This document shows positions 23,530 through 35,449 of a stretch of DNA of 63,500 nucleotides, one piece after another. The DNA is from Adiantum capillus-veneris (taxonomy: Eukaryota > Streptophyta > Polypodiopsida > Polypodiales > Pteridaceae), in the NCBI GenBank assembly GCA_014529385.2, contig CM043967.1, positions 7,214,001 to 7,277,500 on the forward strand, given 5' to 3'. The stretch's first letter is position 1; each line of letters starts with the position of its first letter. A program made the position numbers and the translations under genes. The notes below the pieces were generated by a model. The model had not been told where the DNA came from. It did no database searches and was given only the letters and a program-made list of their open reading frames with translations.

Positions 23530-24199
23530 GTGGGCAATGATGGTGCAACCCTTTTGATTTTTGAACCTCTCCATTGGCCTTCCTCTTGTTTCCACTGACA
23601 ATGCATCACTTGATGATTCACATGTGCTTCTCCTTCACATTTCCTCGCTTAGGAGAACACCCACAACATCATCAATCTTAAGAGTATATGTGCCAGAGAT
23701 GGAGTTACTTACAACCATCACAAGGCTGTCACAACTATCCGGTAGAGACGATAGTATAAGGAGAGCTCACACTTCATTGTTGAAGTTGATTTTCACCAAT
23801 TGAAGTTGACTTATATTGGTGTTAAAGTCATTTAAGTGTTCTGCAACCGAACCATTCTTTGCCATATTTAGATTGAGCAAGCGCTTCATGAGAAATACCT
23901 TATTGAATGCCAATTGTTTCTCGTAGAGGCCGTCAAGTGACTCCATCAAGTCCTCCGTGGTCTTCATCTCCAAAACGTTGAAAGCCACCATTGACACCAA
24001 GCTTAGCCGGATTGTTCCTAAATGACTTTCGGTCAAGGACAATGTAAGCTTCATGTGCCATTGTTGCGGGCTTCTTTGCAAGACCTCCTAGTGGAAAATA
24101 AAGGTCCTTCTGGTAGAGATAATCTTCAATCTGCATCTTCCAATGTTGGTAGTTTTTCTTGTTGAACTTCTCAATCTTGAGCTTCCCTTCCTCCGCCAT
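23530..24199 (-). pseudogene. Ty1/copia gag, truncated
   Basis: On -, the start is MAEEGKLKIEKFNKKNYQHW (from 24199), typical of copia Gag N-termini. It continues with a capsid-like region (ESLDGLYEKQLAFNKVFLMK) and the IDDVVGVLLSEEMRRRS segment that precedes the zinc knuckle in plant copia Gag. A frameshift near 24.0 kb separates the first two pieces. The knuckle and all of pol are missing; at about 23.53 kb the sequence joins an opposite-strand Ty3 gag. The LTR and primer site lie just upstream. Confidence 0.85.
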
Positions 24200-24257
24200 T
24201 ACTCCACTTAGTTCAAGGAATCCTTTCCTTGAGATACTTTAGCTATGAGCAAACCTT

Positions 24258-24269
24258 GCTCTGATACCG
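24258..24269 (-). other. tRNA-Met primer-binding site
   Basis: On - the sequence is CGGTATCAGAGC, one base from the usual plant TGGTATCAGAGC. It lies two bases inside the LTR end at 24272, exactly as expected for a copia element read on -. Confidence 0.88.
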
Positions 24270-24271
24270 AT

Positions 24272-24357
24272 TGTTAGGAAATAGGATGTAGTTAAGTAGA
24301 TGAATGAATAGTTTACTTAGTGGAGAGAGACAAATTATCACACATAAGAGATTATAG

Positions 24358-24394
<37 letters not shown>

Positions 24395-24950
24395 ACATGA
24401 TATACATGGTTCACCCAATGTGGGCTACATCCACGAGAAAGAAACCACTCAATGGATTTAGTACTTCAAACAAAAAGAAGGTTACAAAGGGATTATACCC
24501 TTAATAGAGCTCCCGCCTTGCTTCACTCTCACCATCTCACATCAACTTCACAATACACCACAATGCTTCACAAATCATTTTTGTGTATAGAAGAGGCCTT
24601 GTTTTATAGGACAAAAAGGCTGCCCTCTCTCATGAGAGGTAGACGTGTGTAGACGTCTTGTGTTGACAAGTCCAAATTGGACCCTCCAATCCGCCCATGT
24701 GTGGCCACCCTTGAGAAGACAAGTTGGCCACCGGCCAACCAATCGATCGTTTTTTGACCACTTTTTGACCGCCGTTCGGCCATATTATTCCGCCAGAACG
24801 GAATATTTTGGCAATGGCTATGAAAATTTTGGTTTTTGGTGAGTGATTTTTCTTCACGCATGATGGCTTCTCTTCATTAACGAGGGCCTTACAAATGTGC
24901 ATTTTTAATACAAAAGATTACAATGGATAAATCAAGTTCCGTTCTTAACA
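24272..24950 (-). repeat. copia 5' LTR
   Basis: On -, it begins TGTTAAGAA at 24950 and ends TTCCTAACA at 24272, an imperfect inverted terminal repeat. The primer site is next to the inner end and the gag start lies about 70 bp further on. A (GA)n run of about 33 bp is at 24361-24393. The LTR is about 680 bp. No second copy is present, in keeping with truncation of the element. Confidence 0.82.
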
Positions 24951-25742
24951 TATGTGGCACATGTAGTGCTCATGTACGATTGTGTGGAGCATTTTAGAGA
25001 GCTTTTGGCATGGTCTTGTGTAGTTTCATGCTATGTGTGCATTATGTGGATATAATTTGAGCTACCTATAGCTTGTAGGTAGCAGGTTTGCAGATTTACA
25101 AGTGTTTTTGGACAAGTATATGTCCATAGAGCCACTCGGTCAAGAGTGAGCTATTTTGCCAGACTTTTGGCAATGCTATGTATGCCATTTGTCGATTTTT
25201 CTATTGAGACACGGAGTGTCTATTTCCTTGCGTATTTGTTGAGATTTTTGATTTTTTGCTCATTTTTCATGGGAAACTCTGTTGAATTTTTCCCAGATTC
25301 TCGCCATGGTTTATACGTATTCGCAGTTTACTCTATGATTGTTTAATGGTCAAGTTGACTTCCACTCTTGCAGTTAACTGTAATTTTTTGGCTTGCGGTT
25401 TGTGTTGAGTTTTGACTCATTTTGCAAAGGAAATTGTTTGTTTTTCCTCGTCTTCTTGGCACAAAAGTTTGTAGTTTTTATCATATTGTACATTGGTCAA
25501 TAGATTCCCCCTTTGACAGTGATCGAGTGTTTACTCTCACTTTGACAGGTTTTTTCAGCTTGCACACAACTTGGTGTTCTTGTAATCCACTCTTGCAAAA
25601 GTGAGGATTACATATGCTTATGTGGATACAGACTTTGCTAGTCACAGGTTTCACATGTTTTTGTAAATTTTTGCAGACAATTTCTCTTGTGGGATGCGTT
25701 TTGAGCTAGTTTGCTCTCTACTTGCATATATGGTTAGGCGCT
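24951..25742. other. no gene recognised
   Basis: T-rich sequence with short frames only. I see no splice-linked exons, LTR ends or known motif. Confidence 0.4.
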
Positions 25743-26264
25743 TTACGCTCGGTTGAGCAGTTTGTTCCAGTTTATGCTTATATATAGCAGATTGTGGAGT
25801 TGTTTTATGCATATGTGAGCATTGGTTTCTCCCTGTTTAGAGGGCAAAAAAGGAAAAACATGTGACACCTTAGGAACCATATCCATAAGAGAGCCTTCAC
25901 TAAGAGAACACATTTCCTTTTGGAATGCTTTTACTGCATCAACAGCAAGGGGATCCCTGCAAAAGAGACTATTGGAGACTGTCTGTATTGGCATGGATGG
26001 TGAAGACACAAACCCGTGTGTGAGACCACACAACCTGCGTAGGTAGTTAACCAATTCGGCACCTTCTGAGGAGAATTTGATCAAATCAAATTTGTGAGCA
26101 AGTGTCATGGCCGGGATGTTACTAATGAAATCCGAGATACCAATCACTCCTTCCTTTGGATTATTGACCAGTTGGCCTAATGTGTGGACACATTTGTCAA
26201 ATGACATGGTTTGAACAAGTGAGTTAGTAGGACCGGGTACAAACTCGAGTATCAATGTTTCCAC
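25743..26264 (-). CDS. unrecognised ORF, possible terminal exon
   Basis: A clean 173-codon minus frame has the balanced composition of a folded protein (for example GVIGISDFISNIPAMTLAHK and AELVNYLRRLCGL). It has no low-complexity repeat and no retroelement motif that I know. Upstream on - the sequence ...CCTAGGTAG|GTGGAAACA looks like a 3' splice site, so this may be the last exon of a gene whose other exons I cannot find. It stops at a TAA. It could equally be a fragment of an unfamiliar retroelement. I assign no function. Confidence 0.35.
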   Translation of the reverse strand: METLILEFVPGPTNSLVQTMSFDKCVHTLGQLVNNPKEGVIGISDFISNIPAMTLAHKFDLIKFSSEGAELVNYLRRLCGLTHGFVSSPSMPIQTVSNSLFCRDPLAVDAVKAFQKEMCSLSEGSLMDMVPKVSHVFPFLPSKQGETNAHICIKQLHNLLYISINWNKLLNRA

Positions 26265-26745
26265 CTACCTAGGAGGCACGGGAAAACCCCTGAACAAATG
26301 GGTATGGAATAGAGTGTGGAGATAATTCCATATCGAAGAATCAAAACTTTTTCTCAGAATACCCCTAAGAATTTGGACCTTATAATTTACTTTCCGATTT
26401 CCAATGAGTATAAGAACTATTATACCAATCAATTAGAAGATTGTAGAAATCTGACTACAAACACCCATCATTTGTATCACCATAGTCCAAATCAGCCAGC
26501 TATGCGGATCCTTTAAAGGCCACAAAAATTTACAACAAGTAAGGATGAGATATCTAAGGCTCTTTTGTAAGGATATCCTTGTAAATATTCACTTTATAAA
26601 TAAAGAACCAAGTCTTTTGAATTGAATATCTTGATCTTGTGTCTATTATGAAGTTAAATCCTAGCCGTGTCATAAGTCTTTAAATTGTCAGTCCATCAAT
26701 CTTATGAAACCATGTAGATACCTGCTTCTGTTCTTTATACCGTGA
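26265..26745. other. non-coding stretch before chromovirus gag
   Basis: Interrupted A/T-rich sequence with no supported gene. It probably belongs to the leader or 5' gag region of the following element. Confidence 0.3.
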
Positions 26746-27213
26746 TTGTTTCTTCTCAAACAAGCGCAACCCCCCAACTTCAAAGGTAAAGGGGTCAACG
26801 TGGAACGAGATGCAGAGGTATGGATCAAAGCCATGAGGCATACATCAATACAGGATGTCCTTCTCAGTGCTAAGCCTCTTGCAGCTGAAGGAACCAACTC
26901 TACAAAGAACTATAATGGATTTAGTAACTTTAGGGGAAGAGCCAGGGAAAATTCCAACCAGGGATATCAACAACGTGGAGTAGCTGCAGCAGTAAACTGA
27001 GAACTAACCTTCCCAAACGTTAGGTGCTATGGATGCAATCAAATGGGGCACTATAGAAATAATTGTCCAGAAGAACAAAACCCTCGAATTACTGCTAGAG
27101 CCATTCCTCAAAATCAAGGAGATAATCTAAGAGGAGGTAGAAACGGAGGACGAGGTAGAGGAAAAGCAAGAGGAGCCAGATCTTATGCAATCATAGGAGA
27201 ACCAACCTTATGA
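26746..27213 (+). pseudogene. chromovirus-type gag remnant with zinc knuckle
   Basis: QAQPPNFKGKGVNVERDAE at the start matches the P-P-x-F-x-G-K segment of plant Ty3 gag N-termini. The frame jumps, apparently by internal deletion, to a Gly/Asn/Arg-rich tail and, after a TGA at about 26998, to CYGCNQMGHYRNNC (near 27028), a good C-x2-C-x4-H-x4-C knuckle. An RGGRNGG-type basic tail follows. It would be the RNA-binding capsid protein of the element. Most of the capsid domain is missing. Confidence 0.8.
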
Positions 27214-27969
27214 ATAAGAAAGATAAAAGAGCCACTCGCTTCGCCATAGTTAGCATATCTTATAGCTTTGTAAACCACTATAAATCAATAATGTAAAAAC
27301 TTGAGTTACCTATATATTATAAGGGTATACATGATTTTATTCTCCAAAATTACTTAATGAATCTAAAGTATTCAATCAATAAATAAGGGTAGATCTAGCA
27401 AATGATAAAGAGGTTCTCGTTAGGAAGGAAAAATTCGCATCTTAGAAATGAGATAGTTATCAAGAAACCAACTTACATTCTTGTGCACACGATAACCTTC
27501 CTTAGAAAATGACCTAGATATGAAAGTATTAAGGTACGAGACTAATAGGAAGCCGAAAAGAACTCTTGGTATGATACTTCTTAAAACCCTTTACATAATG
27601 TTGGTCAACCAGGTTAGAGCACAGAGAAGGTACCTTTGGTGCAATGGTGGAAGCTTGTACCGAATGCAGATTGCTCAGAATGGCAAGAACACGCCAAGCG
27701 CGTTCAGATTGGCAAAGCTGAAATACATGATACTTGTCGAACGCTGATTGCTCTGAATGGTCAGTTAGACCGAGCGCATTCATGTTGACAAGGTGGATGT
27801 ATGGATCAAGTTTATGGAATTGATTTAACCTGGTTTTTGAGTTGATACAAATGGGTTGTAAAGGTTTTTAAGATGGGCTCAACACTAAGAGTTTCTTGAG
27901 GAAAAATTGGCTAGCAAGTAACTCCAACCAGAAGCTAGAAAGAACTCTTAGAGTAATCAGTAACATTTG
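27214..27969. other. deleted pol region of the chromovirus
   Basis: Between the gag knuckle and the chromodomain fragment there are only about 750 bp of interrupted sequence. Protease, RT, RNase H and integrase cores are not visible, so most of pol was lost. Confidence 0.55.
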
Positions 27970-28065
27970 GTAAAGTGGAAAGGTTATCCCTTCGAAGATG
28001 CCACTTGGGAGGATGAATTTCTCTTCTCAAAGATTCTCCCAATTTCGGTCGAGATGAGGGCATCT
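27970..28065 (+). pseudogene. integrase-terminal chromodomain fragment
   Basis: The frame VKWKGYPFEDATWEDEF shows the W-x-G-Y-P-x(2)-D-A-T-W-E signature of the C-terminal chromodomain in chromovirus integrases, which directs insertion to certain chromatin. It sits about 20 bp before the LTR, where it belongs. Only the second half of the domain is clear. Confidence 0.88.
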
Positions 28066-28088
28066 TAAAATTCTTAAGTTGGGGTGAT

Positions 28089-30530
28089 TGTAAGGTTTTC
28101 CGTTTTTGAAACCTTAAAGATTGTATAAAGCTTAATTCAACCGATATGATCATTGAAAAAGCAATGTAGAATTGTTCGACCGTGGCAAATATTGGTATTT
28201 TTGGAATCTTAAGCACAGCAAACCCCGGGCTAGGAATTTTCAGAACAGAATTCCGATAAAATCTGGAAAAGTTACAGGTCCTGAAAGGTTACACTAGGAA
28301 TTCAATTAGTTAAGAAAAATTGGATGGTTTCAGTAATTATTATTAACAAAGACTTTCTTATCCTAAGGTTCTAGAAATTATTGATATTTCCAATTTTCAT
28401 CCATTAAAAATCAATGAAAATAGTAAAAATCGATTCTGGAAGCTGATGGGGGCTGTGTGGGGTAATGATGAACTCTCCCAAACTAGATTTAGTAGCATGG
28501 GCATTTCTTGACCTGTAGGGCTGCTTGGGATGCAAGTTACTGCCATTTTTCAGCATGTGAGTGCCCAAAAACCTATAAATATGACCCTTGCTTCACAATT
28601 TCAGACAGACTCGGAGCCTTGACACACTCTCTCTCATCTAGAGAGACCGCTACGCAGAAATCACTAGAAATTAAGCTCTAGTTGATTAACTTAAACGATA
28701 ATTAGCCTAATCCTTCTTAATTAGCAAGGCTAGATTAATCTATTTTCTTAGTAAATTAAAGATTAGGCCTATGTATACTCATAAATCCTCTCTTACTTAA
28801 ATAAATATTCTCTGTTGATTGTTGTAATTAAGTTTGGAAATATTAAGCTAATTAATTATCCTATTATATTACGGCTGAAATTATCCAAATTACCCATAAA
28901 TTAATGGAGAATATATTAATTAAGTTTAGATAATTATGAGAGTTGTATTAAATATTCATTAAGCTAGAAAAATTAATCCATTAGCCGATAGAAATTTATA
29001 ATTTACTAAGGCTAAAATGGAATATAGATTAAGGATAAACCTAGTTAAAGGGCTTCCCAAATTAAATGGTAATTATGGGAAATTACTTATAGTACAAGGA
29101 AGTTACTGGAGGAATATCTCATCCGATTAACTATCAAGGATACTTACTCCAAAAATCCTTATTTTTGGGTAAAAAGGAAGAAAAGAAATTGTTCAATTAA
29201 ACCTCTAATTGATTAAGTCTTTTTATAAGGCTGCCGAAATGGCTCCAAAGAGAATCAGAGGAAATCCTCTTACCAAGGAAGAGGATATTAGCAACAAAAG
29301 AAATAAAGGCACTAATGACCATGAGGTTGGGCCTAGCCATAGGCCGACAGAGGAAAGTTTGCAGGCTCCAACGCAGCAGCAGATGGCCGAGCAGTTCCAG
29401 GTGGATTTCTATTTTGTTTAATTAAATCTTTTAAAGTTCATTTTTAAGTTAGCATTGCATATGTAAGGAGTGAGTAAGAATAAGAAAATGAATAATTGAT
29501 CAAAACAGGAGGGTAACTTCCAACGTGCATTGTTTACAATGTAGGAAAGAATTGTTTGGGTTAAAATTGGTTGAATTAGGAAAGATATGGTTGATCATCC
29601 TTAAGACAGCTTGTCTCAAGACACCTCCAATTCCTTGGTATATTTTGATGATAATGATGGCTTTCCAGCCACGGATAAGTTGGTTATCCCCATGAATGAT
29701 GAGTTTCTACTCCGTGTCATGTCTTGACGTTTCTACATAAGTTAGGATATCATTTTTATCCTAGGGGAGCCACCCGGTTGTATAGGCAACGGGTTTGGTG
29801 TATGGGCACCCGGAACCTTGGGTGGGGGTTTATCCACTCCGGATTGTGAATAAGGAATGGGTGCCATTTTTTCACCCTTAGGTAGTTTTGAGGCAAGAAG
29901 AGTACTGGTCATGGTTATTATGGATAATGTTTTGATTGACAGTACCCTATCTTAAGTTTAAAGATGTCTATTTGCTAAAAGAATGTTTTCAATACTGTTT
30001 TCAAGGGCTGTTTTAATAAAATTCTTTTATGAAGGATAAAAGGAATCATTATTTTAATTGTGATAAGAACGTGGTAGTAATTAAATAACAAAAGAATCAT
30101 GTGTGAGTGCGGGGTGGTAAGTGGGGATTGACTAAGGTTGTCAATCATGGACGGGTGGACCTGATTAGTCACGTAACTATCCATCCCTGCGCACTAAAAC
30201 GTTTAGAAAACTTCTTCACTTGGAAGAGGAGTCCACCAGCGACTGTGCCCTCACATTTGTTAGGGGGAAAAAAGCGTTGGTTGAGGATACCTTAGCCCAA
30301 TTGTGGCAGTTATAGGGCCGAAATAGTTTTTTGGACTTTTAAAAGGTTGTCCCGTTTTCGATGCGAGACAGGACTGGGTCTTGTTCTAAGGCTATAGACC
30401 CAAGCCATTGTCAATGGTAAAGGTCTATTCCTTGGATTTCTCTTGTTTAGAGACTCTGTTTTTTATCAGACTTAGAGAGCTGTCAAGGATCCCATTCCGA
30501 TCTTGGTATTGGCGGGTTGGGGACCTTACA
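28089..30530 (+). repeat. chromovirus 3' LTR, 2.4 kb
   Basis: The segment starts TGTAAGGT at 28089, right after AAGTTGGGGTGAT, and ends ACCTTACA at 30530: perfect 8-bp inverted ends. A TATA-like CCTATAAATA lies at about 28571, followed by pyrimidine-rich sequence. At 2442 bp it is a long LTR. It contains a small ORF (separate entry). No matching 5' LTR is in the window. Confidence 0.8.
29239..29421 (+). other. gag-start-like ORF inside the LTR
   Basis: The ATG at 29239 opens MAPKRIRGNPLTKEEDISNK and a Gln-rich tail ending at TAA 29419. A basic start followed by a disordered polar stretch is reminiscent of chromovirus Gag N-termini. It ends around CAG|GTGGAT, which could be a 5' splice site linking it to gag outside the LTR. 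This is inference. Confidence 0.35.
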
Positions 30531-31413
30531 GTAATAGTCACGAATATATACCTGCATCTATTGTCGTACATATGTTGTTGAATCACTATCGTGCTCTTTG
30601 TCACCGCTATTGCCAACCACACAATTTTTTCTCTTTCTATTTTCCTTTGTTAGTTCGTGGCAATGTTTGCAATGTTGCACTTTGTCTCTTATAGTGTACA
30701 TGATTAAGTCAAAAGCTACATGCATTCATCTCTTCTATGTACGAGCGTTTTTTAATTTTACTGATAGTCTCACATGCATACTTTCAATCTATCACATACC
30801 CTATAGGAATAAGCATCAATGGTAATGATAAATATCATGTGTTGAAAGGCTCATGCTACACAAAGCCTGAAAGCCAACATTGGTTATTCTGAGAAAGCAT
30901 TAGCAGAGGTCATCATCCACCTTGCCTAGAAGAGTGAGATGCAAGAAACATTTGTTGAAAGCATCAACATTTTCGATGTTGATTGGAGTGTAAGACGATA
31001 GAATTCACTCAAATATTGCTTGTGATAGGAGTGGATCACTTTCGTGTATTCCACCAGATCCCAATCATATTATCCGCATTATCTCCCCATTGGTTGTGTG
31101 ATTGTTGTGTGATTCCTTAATTCAAGCATGCAACTTTCTCTAGATTTATGATTACACCTTCTCCTTGACCTCGGTGAAGGCTTACATGCCTCACTAGCTA
31201 CACTTCTATATGTATGACTATCTGATCTGATTAATACAATTCTAGTTTCAATTCTCAATTTTAGTGTCAGTATCTTTTCAATTCCAGTCTTATCTTTTAG
31301 TTATTGTGTGGTCTCATCTGAAGTCCTATGTCTAGTGTGAACTAACTCTAACCACCAACGTGGAATAGCTCTCTGAAAGTGTCCAGATCATTCCATTTTG
31401 GTGATCACGACGA
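30531..31413. other. no gene recognised between two LTRs
   Basis: Short frames only; no LTR ends, primer sites or domain motifs seen. Confidence 0.4.
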
Positions 31414-31641
31414 TGAAGAGGGGGAAAGGGGAACACACCCAGAACACAACATAATGCCTCAATATAGCCCAAGGTTTACACAACGCCCCAATCCACAAGA
31501 GATCACCTTCAAAACTCGACACTATCCGCAAGCAAAATATCACCTACACACGACCCTATGCACACACGCTTTGCAATGCACCAAACAGACCCGCCTTCCA
31601 CATGCACACAACCTCTCTCTATCTCTCTTTGCACGACAAAC

Positions 31642-31643
<2 letters not shown>

Positions 31644-31677
<34 letters not shown>
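31644..31677. repeat. poly-G run (34)
   Basis: A homopolymer of 34 G inside the outer LTR. The other LTR has a run at the same place, so it pre-dates the insertion. ORFs of Gly or Pro across it are artefacts. Confidence 0.97.
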
Positions 31678-31680
<3 letters not shown>

Positions 31681-32137
31681 GCACGCCGACACACGCTTGG
31701 AAATGCATGCACACAAGCAGAGAAGAGAAGGGGAGAGGGGGAATTGACGCCAAGAGGTAGCAATAATGTCTTTCTTGCATACACACACAACCATTTACAA
31801 CAAATTCCCTATCGACACAACCCTTAATAGCATATCCTGGCTCCAATGGCCTTCTCGGCAAAAAACTTCAACTGGCCCAAAGGCCCTTTCAAAATCACTT
31901 CCACCTCCTTTTATAGGGATTGGCTAAGTCCAAAAAAAGAAAAAAAAGGAGCTTTTCTAGCTCGTGCAATTCACCTTGAGATCATTTTAGTAAATGTTTT
32001 GCCTTGCATACACTTGCTCTACTTATTTTTAGGCATGATTGCATGGTGGACACCTTACTTTTTCTGCCCGCTTTACTCACTCTTTGAACTGCCCTTTGGG
32101 CCCTTTTTGCATATGGCACCCCCCTTGGGGGATCTTT

Positions 32138-32140
<3 letters not shown>

Positions 32141-32203
<63 letters not shown>
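32141..32203. repeat. (CT)n microsatellite
   Basis: A 63-bp CT run in the outer LTR, downstream of the TTTGCATATGGCACCCCC block that also precedes the CT run in the other LTR copy. Confidence 0.98.
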
Positions 32204-32206
<3 letters not shown>

Positions 32207-33483
32207 TGACATGGGACACCCCCCCATGACACTAGAGATATCACTAGTGGGGGGTCCCCCTTTGCCTCAAAAAATCTTCGCGGCATGTTAACCCGACCCT
32301 GGTGGGTGCACCCAACTACCACATTATCACCGCCTACGCCCATCCTTAGCCACCGACCATCAGCCAGGCACCACCATTGCCATCCTCCTCCAGAAAAAAA
32401 ACCAGCACCGTGCGCCCTTGTAGGGCTGTGAGCACCACCAACAGAGCCACGACAGTGCCACCCCAACGAGCTCCATAGCCGAGCTAGTGGGAGCTCACTC
32501 TCCCCTTGTGTGACAATGAAAGAGTCAATGCCCTTGTCCATATAGCCTTGCTGTATGGGTGCTCATCCCGCATGTGGGACCTCCCATGCACCATGTGGCG
32601 GCTCCCAAGTTTCCTAATCCTCTTAAGGCCCTTGAGATTCCAAAAAAACCCTTTGAAGGTACAAATCCCCCCCCCCCGCCCGCCCCTTTGAAGGCTTGCT
32701 ATGCCCTGCTCCAAGATCGGTTTCGAAGCCACTAAGTTTGGCCAAAGCTTCACCAGTTCAAGCCACAAGTACTTGGCCGCATTTCAAGATTCTTGCGATC
32801 GGAAATGGAGGCTGTCAAAACCAAAAAAAAATCATTTGTAAGCTCACCACCGCCAAATGCTCCAACTTTACCAGGCCATGGCTTGATTCTCGAGGCTGAG
32901 AATCACAAATCGTCAACCCTTGTTGATCCAATACATCACATAGCACCGTCTTGAACTCTCTCAAGGCCCAAAAAATGCCAGATGGCACAAATCCCAATGT
33001 GGTCAAGTGGGCATCAATGCGGCCCCCGGCAAAACTTCAAATGGCCATAACCTGCAATCCATAGCCTCGATTTGCAATCTGAAAAGACGGGTATGATCCA
33101 TAATTTGAGCACTACATGTATATACATTGACATCCACTTGGGCCACCTGACTCCACCTGCCCTATCCGTGTGAGATCTGCAATGCACTGCACCTTCAAAC
33201 TCAAATATCTTGGGCTCCGTAGATCCATCTGGACCTACTCTTTCAACACTTCAAGCTCTACATTTCTAGGCCCAAAGATTGCACCTTGAACCTCCTTCAC
33301 TTGCTACCCAATTAGCCCATTTTGGAGCCCTTCTTGGCATGTAAGCCGCATCAGCCATACATATCCGCTGCTACCTATTTGCCCATGATCTTTATAGCTG
33401 CTCTGGCCCTTTGCCCTACATCTGCTAGCCTGAACATACCTGCTTATGCCATCTTCTATGGTCGACCTTTGGTTGCCCCATCA

Positions 33484-34535
33484 TTGCCCACCGCTTAGTT
33501 GAGCATTCATGCTGAACCAAAAAAGCGCTTTATTCCACTTCTAACTGCAAAACCTAGCACACACTATGAGAAAACCAAAACCATATATACATAGTCTTAT
33601 TGATGCCTACTACTAAACCTTCAAGTGAGTTGCCCCACCCCCTGCATCGCATAGCTTCCGCCTAGATCAAATACCTACCATCAATGTCTTTCACCCATTT
33701 GTAACATCACCCCATAGTGCCTTACCCTAGCACATAGACCATCCCGTGTGTGGGCCTCCCATAGCCTACCTTCAACTCTCCATGCATCCCTCGACAAACA
33801 AGCATCCACTCCATACCAAGCAGCACCAAGCATACCACCATCCAAGAAATATGTACCTGACAACAAGCTCGAACACATGTCTGACCCCCCCTCCCAACCA
33901 AGTAAAGTGGAGGCCTCAACCATAGACCCCTGTATCTGTTGAACCATCCACCACATATAGTTGTATCTACCACCATATCCATCAACCAAAGCTCATATAC
34001 CTTCAATGGAAGTAAAGCCACTGCCTAGAATTCTCCTTTATCCACCATTGGACATGTCTGCTGCATCAAAATTTCCACCATCTTTGGCAACACAACCTCC
34101 TCTTTGTCCATACACTCGATTCCAGCATCATCAAGCCCTCCTACTGCAACCAACTACTCTTCAAGGTTAATCAACTCCACTTGCCTATCCGCTTCAACTG
34201 CTTGTGCTTCAATCACCTCGTCTACTGCTGCATCATGCTCTGCTAAGGTAGAGAGAAATTCTCCCCACACTGCATCCCCTTGTCATCATCCATAGGTAGG
34301 GCCACTTCATCCCTTGTGACAAGAATCTGCACCGTAACTCCATTGGTGGGCATAGACTCCTCCACTGGTCTCCATTTAGCACAATAACTTGCTCTATTCC
34401 TTGCTCTTCTTGAACATTGGCTATTACCATATCATCAAACACATAATAAGGCAACTTACCAATCAGGTTTGTCAGACTCCGTCTCTGCACCATAGGATGT
34501 GGACTCATCCTCTCTATCCTCGTCACTTGTCTCCT
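33484..34535 (-). pseudogene. outer element internal region, 3' part
   Basis: Minus frames are broken. Just inside the nested insertion, one reads the acidic ETSDEDREDESTSYGAETES, matching in character the acidic end of the gag piece on the far side of the insertion. Further on no domain is recognisable, and plus-strand Pro/Ser-rich ORFs here look like shadows. No pol motif was found. Confidence 0.45.
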
Positions 34536-35449
34536 TGTTGGGGGTTTCCATCATTGCATAGCTCCAATGACCAACAAAATTATCAATCCGGAGGGATGAG
34601 CTACCTGACTAGGGCATGGAAACACTCACCCGATTAGTGAGCTAATCATGGCAACACGAATGGTGACTCTACGTGGTGAGATTCTTGACCTATGGAGCAG
34701 CTAAGCCACAATGATGGGCAATCTCCACATCCACTTCCCTTCACCTCCGAGCAACCCAATCACACACACTAATGATTGCAAGACGCACACAACACTAATC
34801 CTATCATGCAACACACTAATCACGAGCACACACACATAGATCTACCGAGAACCACAATCCAACCAAACCTACATGCACACACAAGCAAAAGAGGGCAATC
34901 ACATGAGATTAGAGAGGGAATAACCACTAGTTAATTACAATATAGCTAATCATAACATCATTAGAAATCACAAGAAGCATGAGAGAGGCATAGTGAAAGA
35001 GAATTAAGCATTGATTAGTGTTGACCAAGTCACATGAGCAAAGAGAAGCTCAATGACTCCGTAGACACACACTTGAAGAGCTCTCAACCAATGAGCTTGA
35101 GAAACCTAATTTATTTTACACACTGCCTTATATACCTAGGGTAAAAATATGCAATGTTCGGACGCCCAAGGCCTTTAGGGCTCCACCACTTATTGAATCT
35201 GCAACCTAGGCACACTAAATGACCCGTTCTTTATAGCATGGAACTCCCATTGAGCTCATAACACATTAAAACATTACAATGGCTTGAAATAAAGCGGGAA
35301 TTTACAATACATGACCATTCTGGGAAAATGTGAAAAATGTGTAACTCCAATCTTTACTGCTTCTTTGTATTCATTCTCGATGTGCATCTATAAGTCTCGA
35401 GCTTTTAGCAGCTTTTTTTAAGTAACGTTGACTCATTTACCATTCCCCC
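34536..35449 (-). repeat. inner element 3' LTR
   Basis: On + it begins TGTTGGGGGTTTCC and aligns along its length with 44641-45500, for example the CTCACCCGATTAGTGAGCTA and AAATATGCAATGTTCGG blocks. A minus-strand TATA box (TATATAAGG) lies at about 35126-35134. It has about 54 bp near 34800-34860 that the other copy lacks. Confidence 0.85.

Larger units (their letters stand above)
31414..33483 (-). repeat. outer element 3' LTR
   Basis: On -, the segment runs from TGATGGGGCAACC (33483) to CCCCCTCTTCA (31414). A purine-rich AAGCGGTGGGCAA just upstream on - could be the polypurine tract. A minus-strand TATA box (CTATAAAAGG) lies at about 31909-31918. It contains 34 G at 31644-31677 and (CT)n at 32141-32203. 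End positions are from comparison with the other copy and may be off by a few bases. Confidence 0.72.

Noticed and set aside
28681-29200. Matrix attachment region or promoter in A/T-rich sequence
   Set aside because: The A/T-rich block lies inside the chromovirus LTR and shows no specific motif that would support a separate element.
33681-34637. Plus-strand Pro/Ser/Thr-rich ORFs as a host gene
   Set aside because: They lie antisense in the outer element's internal region, are short and overlap, and show no splice-linked structure or domain.
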